Assembly: GCA_019649035.1 (NCBI GenBank)
Contig: BMAT01005039.1
Span: 220,659-263,507 of the forward strand
Reading direction: 5' to 3'
DNA from: Elysia marginata
Lineage: Eukaryota > Mollusca > Gastropoda > Plakobranchidae
Length of the DNA stretch: 42,849 nt
This document shows positions 36,621 to 42,849 of this stretch, piece after piece. The translations under genes were made by a program, and so were the position numbers. Every line of letters starts with the position of its first letter. Position 1 is the stretch's first letter. The notes beneath the pieces are model-generated. The model did no database searches and was not told the origin of the DNA. It saw only the letters and a program-made list of their open reading frames with translations.

Positions 36621-39600
36621 TCCATAGCTGTAGAGATACAGCCATATTCACATCCGTGTTTTATCTATTTCGTTTACTAATTCACCCAAGGTTAGCACAA
36701 TAGTTCTGATGAAAGGAGTATGAAAATACAAAATTATAACTTTAACAAAGCATTAGATCCACAGGAATTCAAACATCCAGAACTTAACATAGAATTGACG
36801 TGTTCAAAAGATTTGAATATTTCTTCAGTTTCTCCGCCTGTCTGGAACTTCAAACTTTTTAGCCAAACGTTTGAAAAATCTAGTTCGTATTAAGTCAAAG
36901 TTGGCAACGATGTCTGTCACTAAAAATAAAGAAACTTAAATAATTTTTTTTTCGTGATTGCGGTAAAAAAATCATTCAAGACGCTTTGGAAAAGACTTCG
37001 AAGCTTGCTTTTTCGATACTAGTCATCTTAACAAAGAAGTGAACATTCAACGTGCACTGTCACAGTTGTGGATTACAAACTTGAAAAGAAAAGAGATCTT
37101 GCTGGAATTAAAACCCCAGGTGCGAAGGAGAAAGCGACAACGTATTATGTTAACAAGTACATCATAGAAGTGTAAAATGTTTTTTTTTTTCATGTCATTA
37201 TATATTGTCTTAAAAGTTTTCTCCTCAAAGACGTTGTTATGCAGTTTCACATGTTTTCTGTAATTTCTAAATCAAACAAAATCAATGTTGAATATCGTTA
37301 ATATATATCTTCTTCAATTACAGATGAACACTTGAGAAAAGTATTTGTTCAGATCTTTTAGTGTTAATTAGCAATGTTGTATATTCCGTGGTAAAGATAT
37401 TGTATCTTCGATGTGAGACTTCAGTTATTAGATTTATCACAACATCGCTAAGAACACAAACAACAAAAGTAAAATTTCTGGCTTTAATATTATTATAAGT
37501 CTTTTTCTTCTTTTTCTTCTTCTTCTTTTTCTTCTTCTTCTTTCTTCTTCTTCTTCTTCTTCTTCTTCTTCTTCTTCTTCTTCTATTTGATTTTGCCCTT
37601 TCTCACCTTCTTTATCATCGTCTTATCGTGTTTTTAATACCATTAATTAATTCTAATATAATGCAGTATGTTACCAGTAATTGTCTTTCATCTATCTGCC
37701 TGAGTCACCCAGGCCCATACCATTGCCTCATTGGCCATGCCTTGTTTTTTTTTCAATCATTTTTTTCCTCGTCTTTCATCCGTGGTCATGCTGCTTTCAG
37801 TCACCTGTGTGTTCGGTTCTTGATAAATAAATTGTGTCAAGTTGTTATGTGTTCATGACGGCGATAGTACACCAACCACTTCAGTATTGAATTTCAACAA
37901 ACTTATACAGTTTTACAATTTTTTTAAATCTGCGTAGAAAATGCTTTTAAAATCGTAATAGTATTACCTCCTTTTTTCTTTTTTTTTTTTTTAAATTTTC
38001 AAGTTTTTAGATCAAAAGGAGCCAAATTATTCCTCTGGCATACAAAAAGATTTTTTAGTTTCATCGTAATCGAAACTATTTGGGTTTTTTTTAACTGGAC
38101 AAGGCTATTGTTTTCTAGCAAACGCTGTCCTTTGTTTCAAGGGGGCCTAGATAGCTCAGTTGGTAGTGGCTTCGCTCCGTGGCCAAGAGGTCGCGGGTTC
38201 GAAACACAGCCGAGCACAGTCCGGGCCCCTACTGGTTGGGTCGGTGTCAGTATAATTGTGACCGGCTGAGGCTAAGTCATGGTATCCCCGCTAGTCTCTG
38301 GGTGGCAGCCCGTAAATTGTCATTGGGACCCAAGCCCTGAGAGCACCTTTGAAGTGGAATTGGGCTTGTAAAAATACCCTTCAATCATAACCTTTGTTTC
38401 AATACAGAAAAGTCCATTTTTCATCAGAAGGTTAAGCTTGATGTCGCTCTGTAAGTCTTTCATTTACAACATAACACTGCTTTGGTAAAATGGTTTACTT
38501 TTTGTCTGGACACATCAAAACAAATTTAAGAGAATATGTTTGTAGTTCGCGGCTATTTTAACGCTGTTTTGTAAAACGACTCCGTGTGTTACGATTTATA
38601 TTTAAAAATTGTCATTTTTGTAAGTTTTTTTTTCTGTGGATATTAAACTATCTAGACTTGAAAAGAACAGGTATTGAAAATTCCCGGCAAGAATGCGTTA
38701 GTCCTTTTTTTAGTGTTTTTTTTTTTAGAATAGGTAAAGTACAAATGTTTTCACTTTGATGCAACTGGTTATTAAAGACAATTGTTTTTTTTGAATTTTT
38801 GCAATGTTTCAGACCAAAAAAAATGAAAAAAAATTGTTGCGATTCATTTCTAATTTTTGTTGTCACCATCTGTATTTACCTTCTTGTAAGCATTGCTTCA
38901 AGTCCTCACGCATTGAATGTGAGGTCTTGGCAAAACTAGTCTTCAAACCACAGCATTGGGGTCCACCTAGCGTGACGCTTAGCACCCTTGTGAACTAAAA
39001 CCACCTCGCTTCGTCACACAAGCGATGCGGCCGTCTAGGGTGACACTTAGCACCCTTGTGCACTTAAAACACCTCGCTTCGTCATACAACTAATACCTGG
39101 ACAAACAAACAGAGACCTTGCGTGCGGAGGACGATAACGTATAACACCCATAGGTAGCGTAGGTTTTACAACAGACGATTGGCTAAGGGGCCCGTTAACC
39201 CTTCAGCCATCCTGAATTTCCTTCCCTATGGGTTTCTCCCTACATAGCAGACCGATAACGCAGGGTCTGTAAAACTATCATTTCTAAAGGCCGGCAATCC
39301 AAGTAAAAAGGATGGATTGCGATAAGCTGTCTCAGCCCAACTTTTTGGGAAGTCATTTCTCTACAATTTTGACTTCACTACAAAATTTATTTTGCATGAG
39401 CTGCGCAAAAGAAACTCCTTATGTTTTGAGCATGTCACTTTATTGTATGCAACCTGCTTTTGTTCCATCATAAAAATGTTATCAGCATCGTGTTAAGAAT
39501 CGCTTTGATGTTGAATCCTTATTGATGAATTCGCAAACCCTCCCAGTATCAATCTTTTGTTGTGCTTAATGCATCTTACTTTTTGCAGTGTTATTTCGAT

Positions 39601-41073
39601 GTATGTCCCTTTTTTATCCATCATTTTGTTACGTATGTATTTCTTTTGATAAAATGCATGCTTTTTATTTTTACACTTTCGATGTTTTTCACAAAACCTC
39701 TGCTAAACTGAAAGGCTTTATTCAATTTTCAAAATAAACAAGCGATTTGAATATATTGAGATCATCAATGTATATTGCATTGTCCTTCCTTGCTTGTTGG
39801 TAAGCAAAGCGTTACAGTCATTATAGTTGATATTATCAATTTATACTTGTAAAAGCCGGAATTTTATATGTTTACTTCTCGTTTATCAGTGCTATTTCGC
39901 GCGTGCATGTTGGCATCTGATTCATCATTTCTGACACTGCTGCAATTTATAAAATTTTGTCACTGACATGCCTTTACCATTCCCTGGGATTTTACTATGT
40001 GACCTGTACTAAAGAGAGCAAACTTGTTCGAAGTATAATTATATTATTATTTGGTACTAGAAAGCGAATCTAATTAATATTTGATTTGCTGTTACTTCAG
40101 TCACAATTACCTCCCTGTTGTTGATTGTTGCTGCACCAAATTTTTTTTAGATTTTTACGAGTTGCTGAAAGATAATTTCTTAAAAAATAAATTTTAGATT
40201 AATACTCCAAATGACATTTTTAAATTGTAGGACGATTGATTTAATCAGCTTGTAGATATTAGCAAAATATTAAGATGAATTTGTGATTCAAAGTTATATT
40301 AAGAACTGTTTAGATTCGTTGAAAATATACCTTTAAGTGCTAGATTTGTGTGCACTGTTCTATATCACATTAGAAGTACGAGAATTGAGTTAACTTTCTG
40401 TATTGCAGTTTTTCTTTCTTTTCGTATATGTGTACCGCTAAGAGATATATTTTTCTTTTTTCCTTAGCCCTAAAGTTTGATATTGCAATCTTGCACAATA
40501 ATAAACACCAATCAATATGGGAAAAAAGAAAAAAATAGAGAAGTCATTATTTTCTATTTCGCCGATTTTTATTTAAATTTAGGCCTATTTCTCATAGCTT
40601 CAAGTTTGGTTTGCATCCTAGTGTACTGTTTTCCCGTTTTGTTTAAATTTAAAAAAAATTTCATTATGTCTACGACCAAGCCTCAATGCACTGCATTCTT
40701 GCCTGCTTTTGAGTTTGTGTTGTGATATCAAATCGCTTTTATTATTATTTTTTTCATCTCCACCCCTCCCCCCCTTTTATTTGGCTTTGTTTCTTTTGCA
40801 ACTTTCCCCTCACCCATTTTTTTAAAATTTTCTATACCGTTGTTATGAGCTTTCGCTTTGGCTTTTTTTCCTCCCTCCTCCCCCTCCCCCTCACCTTCCC
40901 ACAGAGTCGGGCTGAGATCGGTAGTGGAGCAGACCCTAGGTGTACGCACCAGCGGGGCCGGACGTCTGGCTGACATTATTAACGTTGCCGATGAGCAGTC
41001 TTATGAGAGTGGGGGTGCGTACGAAACGACCACTAAAGTTTACGAGTCTACCACATCCACTTATAAGAGTTAG
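12318..41073 (+). CDS. Intermediate filament protein, short-tail isoform (spliced; 512 aa)
   Basis: This isoform shares exons 1-6 (12318-12895, 23138-23324, 24034-24129, 25769-25930, 26613-26738, 27117-27337) and splices over the giant exon to 40905-41073. The junction completes an AG|A arginine codon and gives EESR-VGLRSVVEQ, the usual continuation after the IF rod end motif. The tail is 56 residues, rich in Gly, Ser, Thr and Tyr, ending TTSTYKS. It has no lamin tail domain, nuclear localisation signal or CaaX motif. Size and layout resemble the low-molecular-weight squid neurofilament proteins NF60/NF70, which share their rod with NF220. It is probably the core subunit with which the giant isoform co-polymerises (inference). 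The splice spans 13.6 kb, so isoform choice is a competition between the acceptors at 28753 and 40904. Confidence 0.87.
12887..13290 (+). repeat. 182-bp tandem duplication carrying the exon 1 donor, with internal 34-bp minisatellite
   Basis: The stretch GATGAGACAGTAAGTCAGTT occurs at 12887 (exon 1 end plus donor) and again at 13069, 182 bp later, and similarity continues through CACTGCTTATTCTGA and CACCTTGACCTTAACC. Each copy then holds 34-bp units (ACCCAAAACCTAAG plus CACCCTTTGCTGT), three in the first block and four in the second, ending TTTTGTAAGTTGC(T/C)GGGC. The junction of the blocks is at GGGC|GATGAG. Confidence 0.9.
13078..13083 (+). other. Duplicated copy of the exon 1 5' splice site
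   Basis: GTAAGT preceded by GATGAGACA, an identical copy of the real donor at 12896 with its last exonic bases. Use of this site would retain 182 nt and meet the TAA directly after codon 193, giving a head plus partial coil 1 fragment or a message for nonsense-mediated decay. Confidence 0.7.
14846..15003 (+). repeat. GA/GACA-rich compound repeat
   Basis: An irregular mixture of GAGA, GACA and CAGAGA in intron 1. There is no coding signal. Confidence 0.85.
15926..15962 (+). repeat. (CT)n microsatellite
   Basis: A pure CT tract of about 37 bp in intron 1. Confidence 0.95.
16229..17230 (+). repeat. Minisatellite, period ~61-71 bp, interrupted by an assembly gap
   Basis: Units share AGAAGGCTGGAAGATAATGT followed by ATAGGCC(T). 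The first units (16229, 16294, 16355, 16416) are 61-65 bp and begin TGAGAGGACTGAAG. Later units begin AGACTAATAGGACGGAAAAA. About 15 units are visible around an N gap. It is in intron 1. Confidence 0.9.
16528..16702. other. Assembly gap (175 N) in the intron 1 minisatellite
   Basis: A run of N between similar minisatellite units; the true length of the array is not known. Confidence 0.98.
17357..17520 (+). repeat. (AAT)n followed by (GAA)n microsatellite
   Basis: AAT repeats (about 17357-17409) pass into about 100 bp of AAG/GAA repeats (17411-17513), in intron 1. A purine tract of this length can form triplex DNA. Confidence 0.9.
18060..18425 (+). repeat. GA/GATA-rich low-complexity region
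   Basis: GA tracts mixed with GATA, GAAA and CATA/CAGA units in intron 1. The low-complexity open frames here are artefacts. Confidence 0.9.
18716..18986 (+). repeat. GA/GATA/GACA compound microsatellite
   Basis: About 270 bp of nearly pure purine-strand GA with interspersed GATAGA and a (GACA)n end at 18967-18986. A 175-codon minus-strand open frame across it is only Ser/Leu repeats. Confidence 0.9.
19570..19722 (+). repeat. Dispersed ~150-bp repeat, copy 2 (joined to a SINE)
   Basis: Matches copies 1 and 3 over GGACGACGATA, CCCATAGGTA, ACTAACGGGTCCCGATAGTC, CATCAGTCATCCTGGATTTC, GGGCTTCGTCCTCCAGGGC and GACCGATAACACA. A tRNA-derived SINE begins within a few bases of its end, so the two are either one composite element or an insertion at the repeat end. 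Confidence 0.75.
19724..20031 (+). mobile_element. tRNA-derived SINE with (AACC)n tail
   Basis: The head resembles a tRNA (Glu/Gly/Asp-like): RNA polymerase III box A TGGTCTAGCGG at 19730-19740 and box B GGTTCGATCAC at 19774-19784, a normal spacing. A body follows with CGGTGTCAGAATAACGTGAC, also found in the SINE at 38141. It ends in repeated AACC (about 20008-20031). The stem is not a clean functional tRNA, and the 3' body and simple tail mark it as a SINE. It lies in intron 1 of the IF gene, in sense orientation. Confidence 0.75.
20399..20692 (+). repeat. CT-rich region with two (CT)n tracts
   Basis: CT tracts at about 20428-20450 and 20648-20691 within pyrimidine-rich sequence in intron 1. 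Confidence 0.9.
21140..21292 (+). repeat. GA/GATA microsatellite
   Basis: GATA-rich start, then GA tract at about 21229-21283, in intron 1. Confidence 0.95.
21900..22062 (+). repeat. CT-rich low-complexity region
   Basis: TCTG/TCTC-rich sequence, the pyrimidine counterpart of the GA/GACA blocks elsewhere in intron 1. Confidence 0.75.
23138..23324 (+). CDS. IF gene exon 2: coil 1B including the 42-residue protostome segment
   Basis: 187 nt. The acceptor is TATCCCCAG and the donor GTG|GTGAGT. It completes the split CA|A codon (Q193) and reads LDEAKKWRSQ to LQEELEKLRV, continuous heptad-pattern coiled coil. Vertebrate type III IF exon 2 is 61 nt; 187 minus 61 is 126 nt, or 42 codons, exactly the six-heptad segment kept by lamins and protostome cytoplasmic IFs. 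A competing in-frame extension past the donor exists but is not needed. Confidence 0.92.
24034..24129 (+). CDS. IF gene exon 3: end of coil 1B
   Basis: 96 nt (32 codons), acceptor TGTTTTCAG and donor CAG|GTTAGC (slightly weak). It encodes DLSNETIARLDAENKYQTLL followed by EEIEFLKSIHEQ, a strongly conserved IF block matching the vertebrate L(E/D)xRIxSLxEEIxFLKxxHEEE region. The length equals vertebrate vimentin/desmin exon 3. It was too short to appear as a long reading frame and was found by homology and splice signals. Confidence 0.92.
25769..25930 (+). CDS. IF gene exon 4: linker L12 and start of coil 2
   Basis: 162 nt (54 codons), acceptor CCTGAGCAG and donor AAG|GTGAGT. It reads ELKELSALAYRDTTAENREF, then the conserved block FWKNELSQAIRDIQQEYD (compare the IF motif LxxALRDIRxQYE). 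The 162-nt size equals vertebrate type III exon 4. The linker between coils 1B and 2 lies near YRDTTAENREF. Confidence 0.92.
26613..26738 (+). CDS. IF gene exon 5: coil 2
   Basis: 126 nt (42 codons), acceptor TTCTCACCAG and donor AGG|GTAACT. It encodes VQEFRTGATKQNMEVTHARE, then EVKKLQKMLSDSRGRLADLEAR. This corresponds to the coil 2 region holding the conserved stutter (an interruption of the heptad phase). The size equals vertebrate type III exon 5. Confidence 0.92.
27117..27337 (+). CDS. IF gene exon 6: end of coil 2 with rod-termination motif; shared branch point for two tails
   Basis: 221 nt (73 codons plus AG), acceptor GGACTCCGCAG, donor AGCAG|GTACAC. It encodes NAQLEKQYQDLMRELEQKEH through to the helix-termination motif LELEIAAYRKLLEHEES. 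The size equals vertebrate type III exon 6 and it ends in the same phase. The usual G of LLEGEE is H here. The last two bases (AG) join either C (Ser, giant tail) or A (Arg, short tail). The donor departs from consensus after GTA, which may suit regulated splicing (inference). Confidence 0.92.
27338..28753 (+). other. Intron before the giant terminal exon
   Basis: GTACAC to CCGCAG, 1,416 bp, AT-rich. The 161-codon frame at 27875 in it is T-rich, lacks domain features and is not joined by useful splice sites. No lamin tail domain exon is present. Confidence 0.8.
28754..36620 (+). CDS. IF gene alternative terminal exon A: 2,622-residue repetitive neurofilament tail
   Basis: The acceptor is ATCCCTCTCCGCAG at 28753. 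The frame is open from the first base, in phase with exon 6 (AG|C = Ser), to TAG at 36618-36620, with no stop in 7.8 kb. The segments are: Ser/Gly/Pro-rich start (SLRHFPSSRQFGGNYKVSAS) with one KSP (RPKSPVQ, ~28970); acidic non-repetitive region (~29070-30890); repeat array (~30899-34085) of about 80 unit-lengths of K-x-T-T-E-P-V-x-V-K-E-E-I; non-repetitive acidic region (~34090-36280); basic-to-mixed C-terminus ending QRADRM. Cys and Trp are very rare, and most of the tail should be disordered. The first ATG-like start inside it (GTG at 29070) is not the true start. Codon use is AT-richer than in the rod exons. Confidence 0.88.
31549..31690. other. Assembly gap (142 N) inside the tail repeat array
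   Basis: A run of N in the most homogeneous part of the array. The reading frame is the same on both sides if the gap length is right, but 142 is neither a multiple of 39 nor necessarily measured, so the number of repeat units here is unknown. Confidence 0.98.
32466..32660 (+). repeat. Local subfamily of tail repeats (ESVPMED units)
   Basis: Four successive 13-residue units read K-T-T-(Y/F)-E-(S/F)-V-P-M-E-D-(V/E)-M. The ending alternates VM, EM, VM, EM, so the real unit of duplication is a 26-residue (78-bp) dimer. Confidence 0.85.
36925..36930 (+). terminator. Candidate polyadenylation signal for the giant isoform
   Basis: AATAAA lies 305 nt after the stop codon of terminal exon A and is followed by a T-rich stretch. 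It is the first canonical hexamer after that stop that I see, and a plausible 3' end for an alternative terminal exon. Confidence 0.5.
37501..37584 (+). repeat. (TTC)n microsatellite between the terminal exons
   Basis: About 84 bp of TTC repeats with a few TTTTC changes. It is the reverse complement type of the GAA tract at 17411, in the same gene. Confidence 0.9.
38141..38390 (+). mobile_element. tRNA-derived SINE with 12-bp target-site duplication
   Basis: Flanked by the perfect direct repeat CCTTTGTTTCAA at 38129-38140 and 38391-38402. The head has box A TAGCTCAGTTGG (38152-38163) and box B GGTTCGAAACA (38196-38206), resembling tRNA-Ala/Ile/Lys types. The body includes CGGTGTCAG...GTGACCGG (38242-38265), shared with the SINE at 19724, then TCTGGGTGGCAGCC and a short tail. 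The intact duplication suggests recent insertion. It lies between the two alternative terminal exons. Confidence 0.85.
38967..39090 (+). repeat. Two-copy tandem repeat, period 68 bp
   Basis: CTAGCGTGACGCTTAGCACC at 38967 is repeated with few changes at 39035 (CTAGGGTGACACTTAGCACC). Both copies continue with CTTGTG, CACCTCGCTTCGTCA and ACAA. It lies directly before dispersed repeat copy 3. Confidence 0.85.
39111..39263 (+). repeat. Dispersed ~150-bp repeat, copy 3
   Basis: Starts AGAGACCTTGCG as in copy 1 and ends GACCGATAACGCA as in copy 2. Internal matches include GGACGATAACGTAT, CCCATAGGTAGCGTAGGTT, GACGATTGGCTAA and CAGCCATCCTGAATTTCCTT. All three copies are on the + strand. Confidence 0.8.
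40905..41073 (+). CDS. IF gene alternative terminal exon B: 56-residue short tail
   Basis: 169 nt. The acceptor follows a very strong pyrimidine tract (CCTCCCCCTCACCTTCCCACAG) and restores frame with exon 6 as AG|A. It reads VGLRSVVEQTLGVRTSGAGR, LADIINVADEQ, then a Tyr/Thr/Ser stretch ending TYKS and TAG. VGLR directly after the rod motif is typical of IFs and confirms the junction. No known tail domain is seen. Confidence 0.88.
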
Positions 41074-41074
41074 A

Positions 41075-41124
41075 TCTAGGTCTAGAGAATCTAGAACATA
41101 GGTCTAGATCTAGAATGAATCTAG
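41075..41124 (+). promoter_or_regulatory. Cluster of TCTAG motifs just after the short-isoform stop codon
   Basis: Six copies of TCTAG within 50 bp (41075, 41081, 41090, 41103, 41109, 41120), beginning two bases after the stop, including palindromic AGATCT and TCTAGA. UAG/UAGG are core motifs for hnRNP A1-like and Musashi-like RNA-binding proteins; a regulatory role is inferred. It may be only a small tandem expansion. Confidence 0.4.
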
Positions 41125-41514
41125 GTCAAGATTTAGAGCCATCCCCATTTCAGGGCACTTTTCTATCATTAGGAATTTTTTTTAGTAAGATCGAACAAGG
41201 CTTGGAATGAAGAGACTTGTTTTTGCTAACTTTTTTTTTCATTTAGTAAACCACTTAGATTTATCTAATCTCATACTAATTTTAACCGAGTTTTAATTTT
41301 TTTTTTACTTTACTACCATAACATTTTCATGCCCTCTTTTTTAAATCCCTAACTACCTAACCCTTAACTCTAGTCTCACCGCTTTTGATTTTTTAATAGA
41401 GTTAACAACTTCACTCTCTTGTTTTGTAAACGTGTCGTTAGTTTCATACTCACTCTATCAAAATGAAACATGTTTGTGTAAGATTCAGAAACCGTACCAT
41501 AGACCTATTCCCAG

Positions 41515-41520
41515 AATAAA
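41515..41520 (+). terminator. Candidate polyadenylation signal for the short isoform
   Basis: AATAAA lies 442 nt after the stop of terminal exon B, followed at once by a genomic A run (GCAAAAAAAA). It is the first hexamer after the stop that I see. The A run means oligo-dT cDNA priming could mislead here. Confidence 0.4.
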
Positions 41521-42849
41521 GCAAAAAAAAATCAGTTTAGACTTCACAAGCATTAGAAAAAAATGTTTTGTTTACTTTGAAAAGGATTTTAATTGTGTAA
41601 AAAACTCCTACATTTTAAGTGTTCCCGTACACAGAATTTAGTTGCTTTTTATTTTTTGGAAATCATATTTATGATAAGTATCTATGTCGATCGCATTCAA
41701 TTTCAATTTCATGACTTAACTGTATCTAAAACTGAAATTAAATATTACCTGACGTTTGTATTGTTATAATTACACCTAATTATAACTAATCGCTTTACTT
41801 TGCATCAAATTTTCTTTTCTCAACCGCTACCATAACACACATCCAGGAGAGAAGCCGAATGATTAATTTCTCGGCTCTCCTCGGCAAGTTTTGTGATCTG
41901 CATTCACTATGGCGCTTACGTGTCTCTTTGGTCTATGTAGCCATGCCAAATAATGTTGCTGAATTTTACCTTAGTTTTCTTTTTTTTTCTCTCTCTCTCT
42001 CATTTTTCCCAGGTAGTTTCTGTACTTAACAGCAATACATTAATTATGTTCTTATGTTCTCTGTTTAAACACTGAAAGTATTGCGATCGTCACCTCTTTC
42101 TTTTGTCTCATAGATAAATGATATCTATTGGTATCTTAAAGTTCTTTTTGAAATCTATGAAAATGAGGAAACGATATGATTCACCAATAGGCTAACTCGT
42201 GAATGCTTTGAAATTTGTAAGGGTTGAAGATATCACATGCAGAACAGCTACTGTGTAAAAAAAACATTTCACCTAAATAGTTTTGCGGTTATTTTTTGGT
42301 ATATTGAACTATCCCATGTTACCCTTCAAAACTGGGAAGTAACTTTTGTTAGCAAGAAAACAAAAACGTTTCGTAAATTTCGTCCTTCGATAAAGAGAGA
42401 TAAGCGCGATATTCACTGCATTATAATTATAAACATTAAACTTAACGCACCAAACAGAGAGCAATTTAATGCGAAGTACATATAAAAATAATTAAAAGTC
42501 CGAAATACATCTTCGCTTTGTATTATCAACTGCTTAAGCTACTTTACAAAGTTGACTTTATTTTAACACAATGTAATATGTTCATAACCATCATGCACTT
42601 TCGGAAATGCTTCAACATCTCATTTGGTTGGAAGCTTTTTGTAAACTTTCGGAAAAGCTTTTGACTTATGACAAATGCATGAGCGTTTAATGACGATCTA
42701 TGTTTTACTGGGGTTTTTTTTTGGGTGGCAGAAGTAAATAATTTTCTACGTCAAAAACACGAAAAGTAAAAAAACGACAGAAAAAGTTATAGCAAATTTT
42801 TATTGTTGTTTTCAACTAAAGTATCTCTACAAAGTTTACACATAGTCTT

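Larger units (their letters stand above)
36621..40904 (+). other. 3' UTR of giant isoform and intronic sequence before the short terminal exon
   Basis: Contains the candidate polyadenylation signal at 36925, the TTC tract, the SINE with target duplication, the 68-bp tandem repeat and dispersed repeat copy 3. From ~39,300 to 40,900 the sequence is AT-rich with nothing recognisable. No additional alternative exon was found. Confidence 0.7.
41074..42849 (+). other. 3' UTR of short isoform and downstream sequence
   Basis: After the TCTAG cluster and the AATAAA at 41515 the sequence is AT-rich. Short open frames show no domain features, and no new gene is recognised before the window ends. Confidence 0.6.

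Noticed and set aside
12318-41073. A nuclear lamin gene
   Set aside because: The coil 1B is lamin-length, but there is no CaaX box, nuclear localisation signal or lamin tail domain in either tail, so a cytoplasmic IF is the better call.

Overview
This window is nuclear DNA from a protostome animal, most probably a mollusc. It carries one recognisable protein-coding gene on the + strand, a cytoplasmic intermediate filament (IF) gene of the neurofilament type. The evidence for an animal is spliced exons with GT/AG borders, long AT-rich introns, abundant GA/GATA/GACA microsatellites, minisatellites and tRNA-derived SINEs. The evidence for a protostome is the long, lamin-length coil 1B (about 140 residues; vertebrate cytoplasmic IFs have about 100). 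A mollusc, perhaps a gastropod, is inferred from how closely the layout resembles the known squid neurofilament gene; the species cannot be named from the sequence.

Layout: 1-12,190 is gene-free 5' flank with microsatellites, one copy of a dispersed ~150-bp repeat and degenerate tRNA-like SINE pieces. About 12,190-12,317 is a GC-richer stretch that is probably 5' UTR. Exon 1 (12,318-12,895) encodes the Ser/Thr-rich head, coil 1A and the start of coil 1B. Intron 1 is 10.2 kb and full of minisatellites, microsatellites and a SINE. Exons 2-6 (23,138-27,337) complete the rod domain. From exon 6 the gene has two alternative 3' ends. The near one is a single 7,867-nt terminal exon (28,754-36,620) that encodes an unbroken 2,622-residue tail. 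The far one is a 169-nt terminal exon (40,905-41,073) that encodes a 56-residue tail. Between them lie a fresh SINE insertion with a perfect 12-bp target-site duplication and another copy of the dispersed repeat. 41,074-42,849 is 3' UTR and downstream sequence.

Predicted products: a 512-residue light IF protein (head 1-107, rod ~108-456, short Gly/Ser/Thr/Tyr-rich tail) and a giant isoform of about 3,078 residues. The giant shares the same head and rod but carries a very long, Lys/Glu/Thr-rich tail built around roughly 80 unit-lengths of a 13-residue repeat (consensus K-x-T-T-E-P-V-x-V-K-E-E-I). Both isoforms can co-assemble through the shared rod. The long tail would project as a highly charged, probably phosphorylated sidearm, as proposed for squid NF220 and vertebrate NF-M/NF-H. 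The tail repeat is almost free of the Lys-Ser-Pro motif of vertebrate NF-H; each unit instead carries acidic (S/T)-x-x-E sites.

Exons 3, 4, 5 and 6 are 96, 162, 126 and 221 nt, the sizes of the matching vertebrate vimentin/desmin exons. Exon 2 is 187 nt, which is the vertebrate 61 nt plus 126 nt, i.e. exactly the 42-codon coil 1B segment. This fixes the exon model and the homology. There are two assembly gaps (N runs), both inside tandem repeats: 16,528-16,702 and 31,549-31,690.
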